DNA of 64,000 nt from Alligator mississippiensis (GCF_030867095.1 NC_081827.1:212903310-212967309), one strand, 5' to 3'; positions 34,963 to 46,744 are shown, numbered from the stretch's first letter. The notes: generated from the letters alone by a model not told the origin. Made by a program: numbers and translations.

Positions 34963-35236
34963 TGTCCACAGGCCAGCTGGGCACTGTGAGTGTATCAGTT
35001 TTATCACAGGCCAACTGGGCTGTTTGATTCAGTTTCGGATCGAGGAGGCAAAGCTGGGAGTGGAATAAAGGCAAATTTATTACAGCTTACACATACACAA
35101 CAGTTAACAGAAGGATAAATGCGATAAGCAGATAAGGCAGTATAAAAGAGCTAATAGTAAATAATAACAACAGATAATAACAGATAGATAGATCAATCTG
35201 TCACAGGCCAACTGGGCACTGCGAGGGTATTAGCCA
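34963..35236 (-). repeat. 3' LTR of the retrovirus, truncated
   Basis: This 274-bp segment matches 39212-39487 at about 93-95% by eye. It ends at the outer edge (34963) with the TG...CA boundary in minus orientation and abuts the RNase H remnant directly at 35237. About 793 bp present in the other LTR are missing. A poly(A) signal AATAAA is visible on the minus strand near 35075-35080. Confidence 0.85.
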
Positions 35237-37191
35237 TTCTGCGGCTAGCACTCCAGGGGTCTGCCGGAGGGAGGGGCTGGGCAGCTTCTCTGGGGGTGAC
35301 TGAGCCTCTGCTTCAGCAACAAGGGCTTCTGTGTTGCCTCTGGCTAGCTCATCTACTTGCCTGTTCCACTCTGCCTCAGGCCCCTCAGCCTTCTTGCTCC
35401 CATGCGCTGCACTGACATGCCGTAAGTATAAGGGAAGGCCTCCCTGTGCCGTTTCCCACAAAGATTCCCACTTTTCATGGCTCCAGATGTCTCTTCCCTG
35501 CCTTTTGAAGTTTTTCCTCTTCCACAGGGTAGCCACTTGGTGCAACCCTCCACTACCATCCATGAATCGCAGTAAATATAAATGGGCCTTGTAGGGCGGC
35601 CTGGTTCCTCTACCAGTTCATACTCAGCCACATTGACTACAGTGGCTAGCTCAGCATATTGTGCACTTTGACCATCTCCCCCCAGGGTGAGTTGCTTACC
35701 ATCTCGGATTCGTATGGCAGCCCCACTCCAGGTACGACCTTTGGCTGAGCCGTCGGTTAGCCAGACCTCTATGTCCTCTGATGTTTCCATGTCGAGTGAA
35801 AAGGGCGGTGCTTCCTTGATGGGAGACGGCTCGTCCGGGCTGGCTGTTTCTGGGTATACATTAATTGTGCTCTCTGTGACCTTTTCTACTAATGCTGGAT
35901 GTCTCTTTGGGGTCACTCGCTGAGCTTGACTTAAGATATAATAGACCCATTTTTGCACTGTGGTTTCTTGGGCTTGCCTCCCTGGCGCGAGGTGTCTGTT
36001 GGACAATGCCATTCCTAGGATGGGCACTGGAGTGGTTATGACAGTGGGAAGCTCTCCTCTCAGGGCCTCTGTGGCTGCTAAAGCTGTGGTTGCTGCACAC
36101 AGCATTTGTTCCAGCAGGGTGTATCAGGCTTCAGCCCCTTTCCAGCCTCGGCTCCAGAACCCAAGGGGTTTTCCTTCTGTCTCAGGTGTGTCCCTTTGCC
36201 ACAAGTTCCAATGGGGTCCCCCTTTGGACACGTTTACATGGAGCCAGAGCTCCCTTTCTGGGTGCCGTGCTGCTAGGGAGGCATGGGTGATCACTGCCTC
36301 CTTGAGGGCCTGCATAGCATGTTGGTGCTCGGGGCCCCATTCCCACTGTGGTTTTTTCTTGCATAGATTATACAGAGGCCGGGCCAACACGCTAAACTCA
36401 GGGACACGCAGACGCCAGAAGTTAAGCACACCCAGCTGGGTTTGCAGCTCTTTTACAGTGTTTGGGGCAGGGGTATCTACCAGACTCTGCAGCTCTTTGG
36501 CCGGTATGGTGGGTCCACCTTGCTGCCATTGGATTCCCAGGAATTCACACTGGGGCCCAACTTCTTGGATCTTTTTGCTGGACAGCGTGAACCCAAATGC
36601 TTGCACCTTCTCCTTTAGGAACTCAAAAGCAGAAATAGTTAATTCTCGGCCTTGACCTCCCACCATGACATCATCGACGTATTGCCAGACATGTACCTCT
36701 GGATGACTCAATTGGACTTTATGGACCGCCGCAGCTAGCACTCCGTGGGCCAGGGTGGGGCTGTGCACCCAGCCCTGGGGTAGGACTGTGTAGGTATACT
36801 GCTGTCCCAGCCATGTGAAGGCAAACAAAGGCCAGTGATTTTCATGGATGGGGATAGCAAATAACATGTCCTTAATGTCTACGGATCTCATCCACTGGGG
36901 GCCATAGCACCTAATGTTTTCTGTCAGTGCAGGCATGGATGGGACCATGGCTGTCAGATGGTCGGTGTTGGCATTCAAAGCCCTGAAATCAACAGTCAAT
37001 CGCCAATCCCCATTTGGTTTACATACCGGCCACACTGGGTTGTTGTACGGGGAATGAGTTTGAATGATGGTTCCATCCTCCAGCTGTCGGTTGATGATGT
37101 CCTGGATGGGTTGCGTTGCCTCGGGGGGTGTGCGGTATTGAGGTCGGTGTACCCCCTTGATGGCTGGCAGGGTGAGCGGGGTCATGGAGCA
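35237..37191 (-). pseudogene. Retroviral pol remnant: reverse transcriptase and RNase H
   Basis: The reverse transcriptase lies at about 36124-37185, with the motifs WPVCKPNGDWRLTVDFRALN, VLPQGWVHSP and the catalytic YVDD box, followed by the thumb region. An in-frame TGA at 36126-36124 separates it from RNase H (35353-36105), where TDGSAKG and YCDSWMVVEG mark active-site aspartates. The frame shifts near 35530, and the RNase H end (HVSAAHG, EWNRQVDELA) continues in another frame to the deletion edge at 35237. Integrase is absent. The enzyme family copies viral RNA into DNA and degrades the RNA strand; this copy cannot do so intact. Confidence 0.88.
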
Positions 37192-37608
37192 TCAGGCTAC
37201 TGGTGTCATCATGTCCTTCTGTTCATTCTCCTGCGCTGTGGCACATCCAAACAGCCAGGTTTCCTGCTTAAGAATAAACCGCTGCCCCTGCAACACATTT
37301 AGTCCCAGTAGGTTTGGCCCTGCCCGGAGCATGACAGCGGCTGCTGTTACTACGGAGCCATTTGGCAAGGTGAAAGTGGGCTGGACCAAGTATCCTGGTC
37401 GTCTGGCACCTCCAACTCCTACCACTTGGTAGGGAGTTCCCTGTGCCCCTTTCCATTCTGCACAGTCCAAAATGCATAGCTGGGCACCAGTGTCTAGTAG
37501 CATATTAATTGACTTTTTCCTTCCATTTAGACAAATCTTTATAGGTACGTGAATTAAAGGGCCAATATTATTCTGTGTTACCGGTCCCCAATCCTCTACT
37601 GTCCCCAC
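37192..37608 (-). pseudogene. Retroviral protease remnant
   Basis: The open frame of 138 codons contains the aspartic protease active site LLDTGAQ and the conserved NLLGLNVL motif near the C-terminal end. It lies in the same frame as the downstream reverse transcriptase and is separated from it by a TGA at 37194-37192. In functional relatives this enzyme dimerises and cuts the Gag and Pol precursors. The true N-terminal boundary within Gag-Pro is not visible, because the first Met is only the first one in the open segment. Confidence 0.8.
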
Positions 37609-39184
37609 GATGGCCCCTCGCTCGGGGGGTTGGGTCGGCTGGGTCTCCTACTGCTGGAGGTCAGGGGGTGCTGAGGGCTCTATCTTCTTCCCTTTCCCGT
37701 CCTCACAGTGTTTGGCTCATAACCCTTGCAGGACCGGGGTGGGCAGCCCGTCAATCTGCTCTTTATTGAACTCTGCTGCCAGTAACTCCCTCCACATCTG
37801 TGCCCGCAGGGGTTTAGATTTTCCATTCCCCACTTTCCCAGACTTGTGGAGCCCTGCCGGGTCATCTTTCTCAGGGGCCATTGCCATGGCCTTGGCAGTT
37901 TTTATTAGTTTGGGAAGCCCCGGCTTCTGCAAGATGGGCAGAAGCTGTACCAACCTCCAAATCACATTTCTTACCAGGTGAGTTACCAACTCTTGTTATA
38001 AAGCCAGCAGAGCTGAAGTACATTCTGTCGGGGCTCATTGGCAAAACTTTCTCCACATGATCTCTGTCACTAGTTCTTCATCTAGAGTGTGCCCCCAGTT
38101 CCCTGCTCGAATGATTTCAATTAAAGACAGTCGATACAGACAGTGGATAGCTTCCTCTAAGTGAGTCCATGCTCATGGGGGAGGGTTAAGCTCTTCTTCC
38201 GTTACCATAACCTGCGGCAACCACCTGCATTGCAGCAGAAAACAGAGTAATATTGTGGTCCTGCCTGACCCACTGACCCAACTGGATCTTGGGGCGGAGA
38301 ACCAATTGTGCTGCCTCGGTGTGACTCACAGATATTGCCGAGGCCCCTTCACCATACATTCGAACTAACCAGTCTATTATTTGCTCCCCTGGTTTAGCCT
38401 TATGTTGTTTTTGTAATTCTTGGATTTCTGTGTGAGTAAAGGACCGTGTCTCTGTCCAGAGATTGCCCCCTTGTGGCCCTGCACGGGTCATCACTACTGG
38501 GAAGGTTTGGGCTAACTCTCCTCCTAAATTCTCTCGGGCCGGCGGGGCATAAGAAGGTGGGATCTCGCAGGCTTCTTCTGTAAGCCTCATATACTCATCA
38601 TTTCCTGGCTTAGTTACTGCAATTTCATCATACAGATCCTCGCTCTCTGGGTCATCCCACAGCTCAGTTTTTGGAATTTTGCCATAAAGACATTGCCAAA
38701 CCATTTCAGGGGAAGGTTCGACTGATCATGACACTTGCACCTTCTTCTCAAGGGAGGTGATTGCCCGTGTGACTAGTATCTTTCCCTCCTGATGCTCTAG
38801 TATCTCTAGTCGATCTTGAGTTGCTCTGGCAGCTGCACACGTGACACTGCTAGAATCCTTTTTTTCCCTTAATTCCCTCTCAAGCTGGGTCACTTGGTCT
38901 TTTAAGGATTGGTTCTCTTGACGGAGCTGGGTGCCTTCCTCTGCTCCCAGTCTTAGGCAGGTTGCCAGCAGCCAAGACAGGCATCTCTTCTTAGGTCTCC
39001 CCTTCTGCACAGCAGTGAACACAGCCCACTGACAGGGTACTGTGGTGGGATCGCTCCAGGCAGGTCTTAACCTCTCTTTATCCCACCCTGGATTCTTAAT
39101 ACCCGTAACTTCTTCTATCAAAGCAATCAGTGGGGTCCACCCCTCTGCACCCTCTGCACCATTCTTCCCCTCCGAACTCTCCAT
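37609..39184 (-). pseudogene. Retroviral gag remnant
   Basis: The likely start is the ATG at 39184, eight bases downstream of the primer-binding site. The first 152 codons include a predicted coiled coil (QENQSLKDQVTQLERELREK) and stop at a TGA (38728-38726). The same frame resumes to 38186 with a capsid-like segment (FPVVMTRAGPQGG, PGEQIIDWLVRMYGEGA). From 38185 to 37609 the frame is broken by shifts and stops, but short segments such as MWRELLAAEFNKEQIDGL suggest the capsid C-terminal part. No CCHC zinc knuckle was found. Gag would form the virus core; this copy is dead. Confidence 0.75.
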
Positions 39185-39191
39185 CCTCAAT

Positions 39192-39207
39192 CCTGTTCGT
39201 GACGCCA
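39192..39207 (-). other. Primer-binding site of the retrovirus
   Basis: Read on the minus strand, four bases after the LTR end, as TGGCGTCACGAACAGG. It starts with TGG, complementary to tRNA CCA 3' ends, as required. I could not assign the priming tRNA from memory. Confidence 0.7.
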
Positions 39208-39211
39208 ATTT

Positions 39212-40280
39212 TGTCACAGGCCAACTAGGCACTGTGAGTGTATCAATTTTATCACAGGCCCACTGGGCTGTTTGATTCAGTTTTGGATTGAGGAGGCAAA
39301 GCTGGGAGTGGAATAAAGGCAAATTTATTACAGCTTACACACACACAACAGTTAACAGAAGGATAAATGCGATAAGCAGCTAAGGCAGTATAAAAAAGCT
39401 AATAGTAAATAATAACAACAGATAATAATAACATATAGATAGATCAATCTGTCACAGGCCAACTGGGCACTGTGAGGGTATTAGCCACACTGGGCTGTTC
39501 AAAACAACAAATAGACAGACGTGGGTTGGCAACTTATTGATAGTCCCTCAATGCCAGGTGCGTACCAAGTGATTCCAGCGATGTCAGTCGTCCCTGATGA
39601 TCGATGCTGTCAGAGGCATTACCAGGGAAGGTCCCTTGCTCAGGATCCGATCCTCACGCACACCGGGAGTCTGGGGTCTGGGTGTAGGACAGAAATGACC
39701 GTCCTGTTCTCTCTCCTGCTGGTTACCTGATGCATGTGTTTTTTATGCCTAGTCTTATGTTAATCTGTTGGCCTCAGGGCCACTCACAATATTGCTCTAT
39801 AGCTGTTACCCTATGGGATTGAAAGGTGTTAAAATTATCATAAAAGGTTACTACTCAGACCCAGGTTTATCCAATAAGCAAATTATGATGCAGCACCTTT
39901 AGGTTTGAAATTGACTTTGCTCCGCCTAAATCCCAACCCCTTTTAGGCTTCAATTGAATATGCTTTCTTGGGATATGCTTTCCTGGAATGTGTTGGGTGT
40001 GCCAAGCAGTTAGATCCAGTTTTTATCGCTAAGGCTGAACCCTGAGCAAAAAAACGTTAGGCCAGCTAATCTCACAGCTACAGCTTTGCCTATGGGGCCC
40101 AGTCAGTTCCATGAACAGTTAATTTATCATTTTAGTTAAAATTATGACAGACAAGTTACATTTGCAGTTTACAAACCTACAGGCTTATATTAACTAATAT
40201 TATCTGTTTAGGCAAAATACCAGATGCCTCCAAGAAGCACATATTATTGCTTATGAATCCCTCTGGTTCTGGCTGTCACA
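39212..40280 (-). repeat. 5' LTR of the retrovirus, full length (1069 bp)
   Basis: In minus orientation it begins TGTGACAGCCAGAACC and ends GGCCTGTGACA. The outer edge is set by the ATTAT duplication and the inner edge by the primer-binding site. An AATAAA on the minus strand near 39322-39327 fits the R/U5 end. The inner part contains an internal repeat: tgtcacaggccaact at 39212 recurs at 39450. No clear TATA box could be assigned. Confidence 0.85.
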
Positions 40281-40323
40281 ATTATCAGCTGTCCCTCAAT
40301 ATAAAGATTACAGTCTTCCAGGC

Positions 40324-40966
40324 TAGGGACATTCAAAAAGCCTGAGCCTGAATTGATTCCAATTTAGCAGGTTAGTCTAAGTTGGCTAGGTTAAACTGGT
40401 TTGTAACCATACAGACATCCTCTCTGGACTGAAGAAATCCAGGCACATGCCCGCAGGCACATCTCCCTGTAATCTGCCTTTGTCTCCCTGCCAGCACAGA
40501 CTGTAGCCAGCATGTGGTATGCTAGCTAATGCTGAGAGGTGTCTGTGTGAGGCAGAGAGGAGGGGGGAATGCGTACTTGTGCAGGGAGTAGTGAGGGGCT
40601 GAGGGTGGGACAGGGGAAGCCAGGCAGACCCCATTGTATCTGCAGTTTGTGCTGGAGCTGCAGCCAGGGAGCAGAGGGGAGGGGCCAGCCCTGCTGGGCT
40701 GGAGCAGAGCCCCACCCAGAGTTGCAAAGCATCTGGGATGCTGAAGGACTCTAATTTAACTAAAAACAGGAAGGGGTCTGGGACAGACATTGCATAAACC
40801 TGTTTGACTCAAATCAGTTAAGTCTGATACTACATTTAACCAGGTTTATCTCAAAACGTTTTAATCCATTTTCAAACTGGTTTTTGTGCACTGAACATCT
40901 GTTCTGTTACAGGTTTAAACCAGTTTCTGATCACTTAAACTGGTTTATGTGGAATGTTTGTCCCTA
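40324..40966 (+). repeat. Dispersed element copy 1 ('aaactggttt' family)
   Basis: Ends with tagggacattcaaaaag on the left and, from the right, tagggacaaacattccac, suggesting terminal inverted repeats of a DNA transposon. The interior is rich in 'aaactggtttaa' motifs. The segment 40720-40860 is an inverted match of 43430-43570. A target duplication was not convincingly found, so the class is open. Confidence 0.55.
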
Positions 40967-40969
40967 GCC

Positions 40970-43420
40970 CCAGTGAATAGGGAAGTCATTGGTGAATCTG
41001 GAGATGACTGAAGAGACCAAGCCGAGATCCACGTGTTCAACCGCAGACGTGGCAGATAGTTCCAGGAGGAAGGAGTGGATCCTGGTGACAGTGGGTCACA
41101 ACTCGTTCTCTTTGTTTCTCTAATAACAATGCCAGTATAAATGCTAGGATTGTACTGAACTATACAGTCATAACAGCTGTTACTATACCATCCAAATACA
41201 ATTAATTGGTTTCCTGCTTCTTTTGAAATGTTGCCCACCCTGCAAAACTACATATAATATAGTAATTATTATTGAGGCTCTCTGGTAATTCTAGTAGTTA
41301 TAATTGCAATGTAATCTGCAGAGCATGAATAGCTATGAATTATGGGCTAAATGCCTTCCTTTTAAAAAGCTGTAACAAAAGTTATTTGCAGTTTGCACTA
41401 TAAAGGGAAACACAGAAAGTGAATTTTAATCGCACTAAAACTTGTTTATATACCTTTCCTTTATTTTGTTTGCATCTTTTCAAGAGGTGTGTGTGTGTGA
41501 GAGAGAGAGAGAGAGACAGAGAGAGAGCGGGAAAGTAGAGGGTGGACAGAATGTATGTATATGTACACCACTGTGACTTAACTGCTCAGCTCATAGTTTT
41601 TCAACTCTGTGTACTGCAGAATTCCAAAAGTTGTCACATAGTAACAGAAAAGGTATCAAATAAACCTTTTAGTGCTTCTATTTTCCTGTTCTGGGCAGTT
41701 TTTACCTGTCACTAGACTGGGCACCATGTGAATGTTACCAGGCATACTACTCTTCTGCTTGTATCTAGGATGGTTATCAATTTGGGAGAATCAAATTCAT
41801 TCTTGTGGCCCAGTCATGTATATCACACTCTCTTTCCCTTTCTCTCTCAGTAGACACACAGACACGTGTTCTTGAGAGGGTTTGTTGCTCCATCCAATAG
41901 AGAACAAATATACACAGCACAGAGGATAGAGATCCAAAAAATTGCTCCGTCTGTAAAATGCTTTGAGATATTGTAAGTACAGAGTAACTAAAAGCATAAC
42001 ATAACTGGCTTGATTATAAATATATTAGAAGTTTGTTTTAATAAGCCCAAACTAATAATGTTCTTAGGTTTTGCTTGTTTGTTGGAACAAATTTGCTTGT
42101 TTATTGAAACAAATACATTTAGACAAAAATGGTTTAATCTATTATTTTGAATTATCTTTATTTTTTTCTGAGGATCCAACAAAGTTCCTCTGGGGAATGA
42201 TTCCAACCATGCCTATCCAGCCCCTTTTACCAGCCTTCTATGGCCCTTTCAGCTCCTGTCAAAAGCAGCTCTTGAGTTGAACTGCAGAGTAAATTAGAGA
42301 TTCTTCAGATGATCTCAAGGGATGTCTATGCCATCTCTGTAGTGCTTTCAGAGCTCCAATAATTCTAAAATTATAGCAGTATATAGATAATCTATACAAA
42401 GGAAAAAACCCCATGAGATCAGATTTTTGGAGAAAGCAAATTGTTACAATTATTGGACTATTAGTTCTTTTTATAGTGCACATAATATATTCAAATGAGG
42501 AGAATTTTGTTGAGGGTTTTGGTTTTAATCTGTGTGGGACACTAGAGAAGTCCTAATCCTAGCATTGCAATCAAAATCTGGCTTGTGTGCATAAGAACAA
42601 CTGGAGAGAACTGTCTGAAATTTTTCTCTGTAATGGGGCTGGGGTATGCAGAGTAACAAATGCAGAACTGGTTCTGATTGCTGAACATATCTTGCAAAAA
42701 CACAGACGTGGCTTCCTTTGGAAGACAAGCGAATATAAAGGAACATGTCATTATCTTCCACAATGCAAATCACAGTGGCAGTAGCCAGATTACCCTTATA
42801 GAATTATTTCTCTAGGAAGAATAAAATACAATGGAGCTTCCTTGAAGGTAAAAGCGTATTCAACCAGCACTAAAGCTGAAAGTGGCTCTCTCCTGCATAG
42901 GGAATCCACTCCTCCCCCAACACTCCATTGTTAAAAAATGTCTGAAATAACTGAAAACGCATAATGATGCAAAGATAGTTCAAGGGAATAACCTAACCCT
43001 GTAACTAAACACAGTGAAGGATGAGCAACACAATAGGAAAAACACAACTAAAATGAATGAATAAAGCCAATTAATCCCTGCCATTCACCATCCAGCATGA
43101 AAATTATGTTCAAAATTTAAAAAAAAATTACAAACAGATCATGGTCACAACTGGGACAACTTGGCCTGTAGTCAATTTTTTAAGGCTACCCTTGAAGAAG
43201 ACTGCTGCTGCTGGTCTGCCAGGCCCCACTTAAACTGGACCAATACCCAGGGTGAAAGGGGCGCAAACAACATTTCCCCACCACTCCCCACTTTCTGGGG
43301 GCTACCTCTGGAGTGGGAAAGGACTAGGAGGCTGAGCAGGCAAACCCATCTCTAGTTAAGTTGGAAAGGAAAAGCCCTAGCTAGCCTATGGCTTTATAAC
43401 GGACTTGGGCTGCTGAAGGG
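40970..43420. other. Intergenic stretch with GT/GA microsatellite
   Basis: A (GT)n(GA)n microsatellite lies at 41486-41528. Around 41945-41980 'tctgtaaaatgctttgagat' resembles a MIR 3' end. Otherwise this is AT-rich DNA without a recognisable gene. Confidence 0.45.
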
Positions 43421-43426
43421 CTCCCT

Positions 43427-44067
43427 TTGGGGCCGAAACAGGTTTAAAATAAACCTGGTTGAATGTAGTATCAGCCTTAACTTATTTGGGTCAAACCAGT
43501 TTATGAAACTTCTGTCCGAGACCCTTTCCTGGTTCAAGTTAAATTAGAGTCCTCCAGCATCCTCCTGCTCCAGAGAGCAGGGCTGGAGCCCTGCCCCTTT
43601 GCTCCCTAGCTAGAGCTATGAGGGCTGGCTGACAAGGGGGAGTGGGGCGGAAACCCGGCTAGGGATGCAGCTCAGTCTGCAAGGGTGGTCTGGGGCCAAG
43701 GAGAGGAGGTTAAACAACTCTTCCCTCACTCAAACTTTCTGCTGGCTGCAACTGTGGACTACAAATCCCAAAGGCACCTGGAAGCAGGAAGAAGTGATGA
43801 GCAATCCTGCAGAGTGCTGTTGTAAGTCTGGACTGCAAATCCCAGAGACCTTGGGGGCAGCAGGAAGAAGAAGTGAACACACAGCCAAAGAACTATACTT
43901 CAGTCCTTCCCACCTGGTTTCTGGCCTGAGCAACTGCAGGTATATGGCTGCATTTTCCGAATCAAAGGTAATTGTCTGTTCAGTTCTGTTTCAATTTAAT
44001 TTGTGCAGTTTAGCCTAACTTGCAAAGACTGAACTGATTCAGCCTTGGGTTTTGTGACTGTCTGTAC
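43427..44067 (-). repeat. Dispersed element copy 2, inverted relative to copy 1
   Basis: Matches copy 1 on the opposite strand: 'aaacctggttgaatgtagta' and 'ttaaattagagtcctccagc' are shared. Its right end, read inward as taggtacagacagtcac, corresponds to the left end of copy 1. Internally it contains two tandem-like units around 'gactacaaatcccaaaggca' and 'gactgcaaatcccagagac' (43758-43853). The left boundary is approximate. Confidence 0.55.
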
Positions 44068-44074
44068 CTAGCCT

Positions 44075-46635
44075 CTGTTTTCCTTGGAAGGAACAGTATG
44101 AAGATGGGGAGGTAGGATCCCATGCATGTGGGGCAGGGCATGACAGTGGGTAGGAATTTAAAGGAATATGGATGGGGGAAATTGGTTTTTTTAAGGAGGT
44201 CTTGAATGTGGGTTGGGAATCATGGTTGGTTTGGGTAGGGGAGCGGGAGCAGGTAGGAAGAATGGATTGCTTTTGAACTTTTTTTCCCTCTGTCCAGGGG
44301 TGGGAGCGTTGTTAACTTTTATTTTAATATTTTATTCTCTTTCTACAGTTCTTTTGATCTTTTACTGTAAGCTGCTCTGACCCTTTTTGCGAAGGGAAGC
44401 CTATACATAATAGATAAATAATCCAGGATTTATTCAAAGAGAGAGAGCCATAACAATTAATGGAAATTTGAAATCAGTTAATCTCCCAAAGCAAAATCCA
44501 TCAGTGATTAGTAGCTAATTGGTTATATCCAGATAATTAACTCTTCATTCTAAAAAAATCTGGAGTGGTACAGTTTCCATAGTAACAAACTCTCTTGGCC
44601 CCATTTTTCTAGATCTCAAAGTAACAGTATAAAAAATAAAGTGTAATTTCTGAGCCCACAGAGATGGCATTCACTCCACAATTCTGTCCTCCAGCAGATC
44701 CATAAATCAGTCTCAGGAATAGAAAGCAATGACTTTCAGAAAGCTGCAGGCTTCCAAACCCAGGTTTTCAATGTTGAGGTTGCCAAGCCTAAAATCTTCA
44801 GGTTGACAAAATTCCCAGCAATTTATTTGCTCTAGCATCTGAGAATCTTAGTTGCATCAGTTTATACAATCTAGATGTCACATAGCCAAACAGGAAAACC
44901 CTTCCCTTTGTTCTATAATGTCTTCCTTCCAACTGTTTCTAATTGTCCATAGTTTGGGGCCTAAAGTTGCACTGTGCAACAGTTTAAAAAACAAACACAT
45001 TAGGGAGTGAAATGCTAACCATGGGCAGCAACAGTAGTTTTCAGACATTATTGATGTTCCATAGATTAGAAGATAGATCTTCACATATTCTTCAACCTTC
45101 ACTATGCATCCATAATTTATATTATATCCACTCTCCCACTGACAGCCCTCATTTCCTGCAGCAAGCTTCACTCTTTAAGTCTCAGAAATGTGCAGACATG
45201 CTGCCAGACCACACTTAATTTGGCCCCATCCAAGAAACCTTGTTGTAATCCACAACTTTCCACTTCTGTGCTTCATGGTTTTCCTGAGTTCCTGTACATC
45301 CAGCACTTTAGCATTCTCCCATTGCATGGGCTTTCAAAAGCAGAACAGGATGGGGCTTAGTGGTTGTAGTAAAGCTGCAGTTACCAGAATGACCATTTAC
45401 AATACCAATAGATTTAATAAACATCAATACTGGAGTGAGTCAGTAGAAATCAGCAGGGGCAACAATTAGCAAGGGGTTTCTTCAAAGGATGCTTATAGTC
45501 AGAAATCAAAACAAGTTAACATAAATAAAATAATAAACAAGCATAAAATAATAAATTGAGAAATAGGAAGTTACCTCAGCCTGAGGTAAAAAGTAGCTAT
45601 TAAACCAGTCTTCTGGCCACTGGTGTAGATGTCAGCCTTTCCCAGGGACATGCTCCACTTCTGTGCCTAGCAGATATTTCCCTTCCACATTGGAAGGGAA
45701 AGCTGAGCTGAGCATAGCATGCTTTGTTTCTTGGGCACCAAGCAATGCCCCTGCCTGTATAACAGGGTATTATGTTAAACAGTGAACATACTTTAGCATA
45801 TTTACAATAATTTAAAAGACATAAAGAGCTTGTCCTGGTAACAGACTGCTTGATGAGAGTTGCCTTGTGCCTTTCTCACTCTGCTTTAATTTATTATGTT
45901 CACAGCTCAGCAGGTACAAACTATTCAGTCTTATATTTAAGATTATGCTTGTTTTATGTTCCAGTGTTGAAAAAAATCTTTTGCTAGTGTCCCATTTCTG
46001 TTGGATTGGGCTTCAAATCACATGACATACTGTGGACACAGATCATCAGTTTCTTTAGTTTATGTAAATCCAAGGCGAGGTCATTCTTTTGGCATTCCTT
46101 GTATATGTCACTTTTTGTGTTTCCCCAGGCTTTCTTAGGCATTAATCTCTATCTTCATTCCATTTCTTATCTCCTATATTGTTGTATTTTAACAGTGTTG
46201 TGGGATAAAGCTTTCGATTAATAGATTCTAAAGCCAGAATGGATCATTTTGATAATCTAATCTGGTTTTCTTCATAACATGGGTCAGAGTAGTTCTATTT
46301 AACATATACAGTATGTCCACATTGAGTGACCTTTCTCCAGGAGACAGCTCTCAAGGAACAGAATATCTGAAGACTTCTCTTTGTTTGCTGATCCTATTGC
46401 AAAACCTGTTCACCCTACTTTCTCTCTGACTGTAATTAATTCATCCAGAATACTGCTCCCTAGCTATGCTTCATTGAAACCAAACTGCTTCACCTTGTGC
46501 AGCACTCCTTGTAACCTTCCATGTTTCCTGTTGAAAATCTCCTCATTTTATCTCCAAAAGCTTATTTGCTTCCTTTGTTCTTCAGTAAAGTGCTGTTTCT
46601 TGTGCCAAATACTTCTTGGTTCAAGTAGCATCACC
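44075..46635. other. Intergenic stretch, no gene seen
   Basis: AT-rich intergenic DNA. Open frames are short and unassigned, and no terminal repeats were recognised. Confidence 0.45.
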
Positions 46636-46644
46636 CCAAACGTA

Positions 46645-46740
46645 GAAATTGCAATATCAGATCACATCCTGTCCAGGGCAGGGGGTCAGACTCGATGGCC
46701 TACTGAGGTCCCTTCTAACCCTAACGTCTATGAACCTATA
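46645..46740 (+). mobile_element. CR1 LINE 3' end, plus strand
   Basis: The 'cagggggtcagactcgatgg' then 'ggtcccttctaaccctaacg' sequence, followed by 'tctatgaacctata', is the classic CR1 3' terminus in sense orientation with a decayed ATTCTATGA-type tail. Heavily 5'-truncated. Confidence 0.85.
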
Positions 46741-46744
46741 ACAT

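Larger units (their letters stand above)
34963..40280 (-). mobile_element. Endogenous retrovirus, internally deleted
   Basis: A provirus on the minus strand, bounded by a perfect 5-bp duplication ATTAT at 34958-34962 and 40281-40285. The 5' LTR (right side) spans 39212-40280, while the 3' LTR (left side) keeps only 34963-35236. Between them in order are a primer-binding site, gag, protease, reverse transcriptase and RNase H remnants. Integrase, env and the U3 part of the 3' LTR are absent. Reverse transcription copies one U3 into both LTRs, so the loss must postdate integration. The polymerase motifs suggest an ERV-L/class III-like lineage, but that needs a tree. All frames are interrupted, so it is defective. 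Confidence 0.9.

Noticed and set aside
35237-35352. Integrase or env remnants next to the 3' LTR
   Set aside because: The RNase H remnant runs to the deletion edge, and no HHCC or DDE motif or envelope-like frame was found.
35960-36655. Open frame of 231 codons on the plus strand
   Set aside because: It is the antisense shadow of the retroviral reverse transcriptase region on the minus strand.
34963-39487. Provirus with two 275-bp LTRs ending at 39487
   Set aside because: No target duplication exists at 39487, whereas ATTAT flanks 34963 and 40280 exactly and the sequence at 40280 gives the expected TG start. The longer 5' LTR is therefore preferred.
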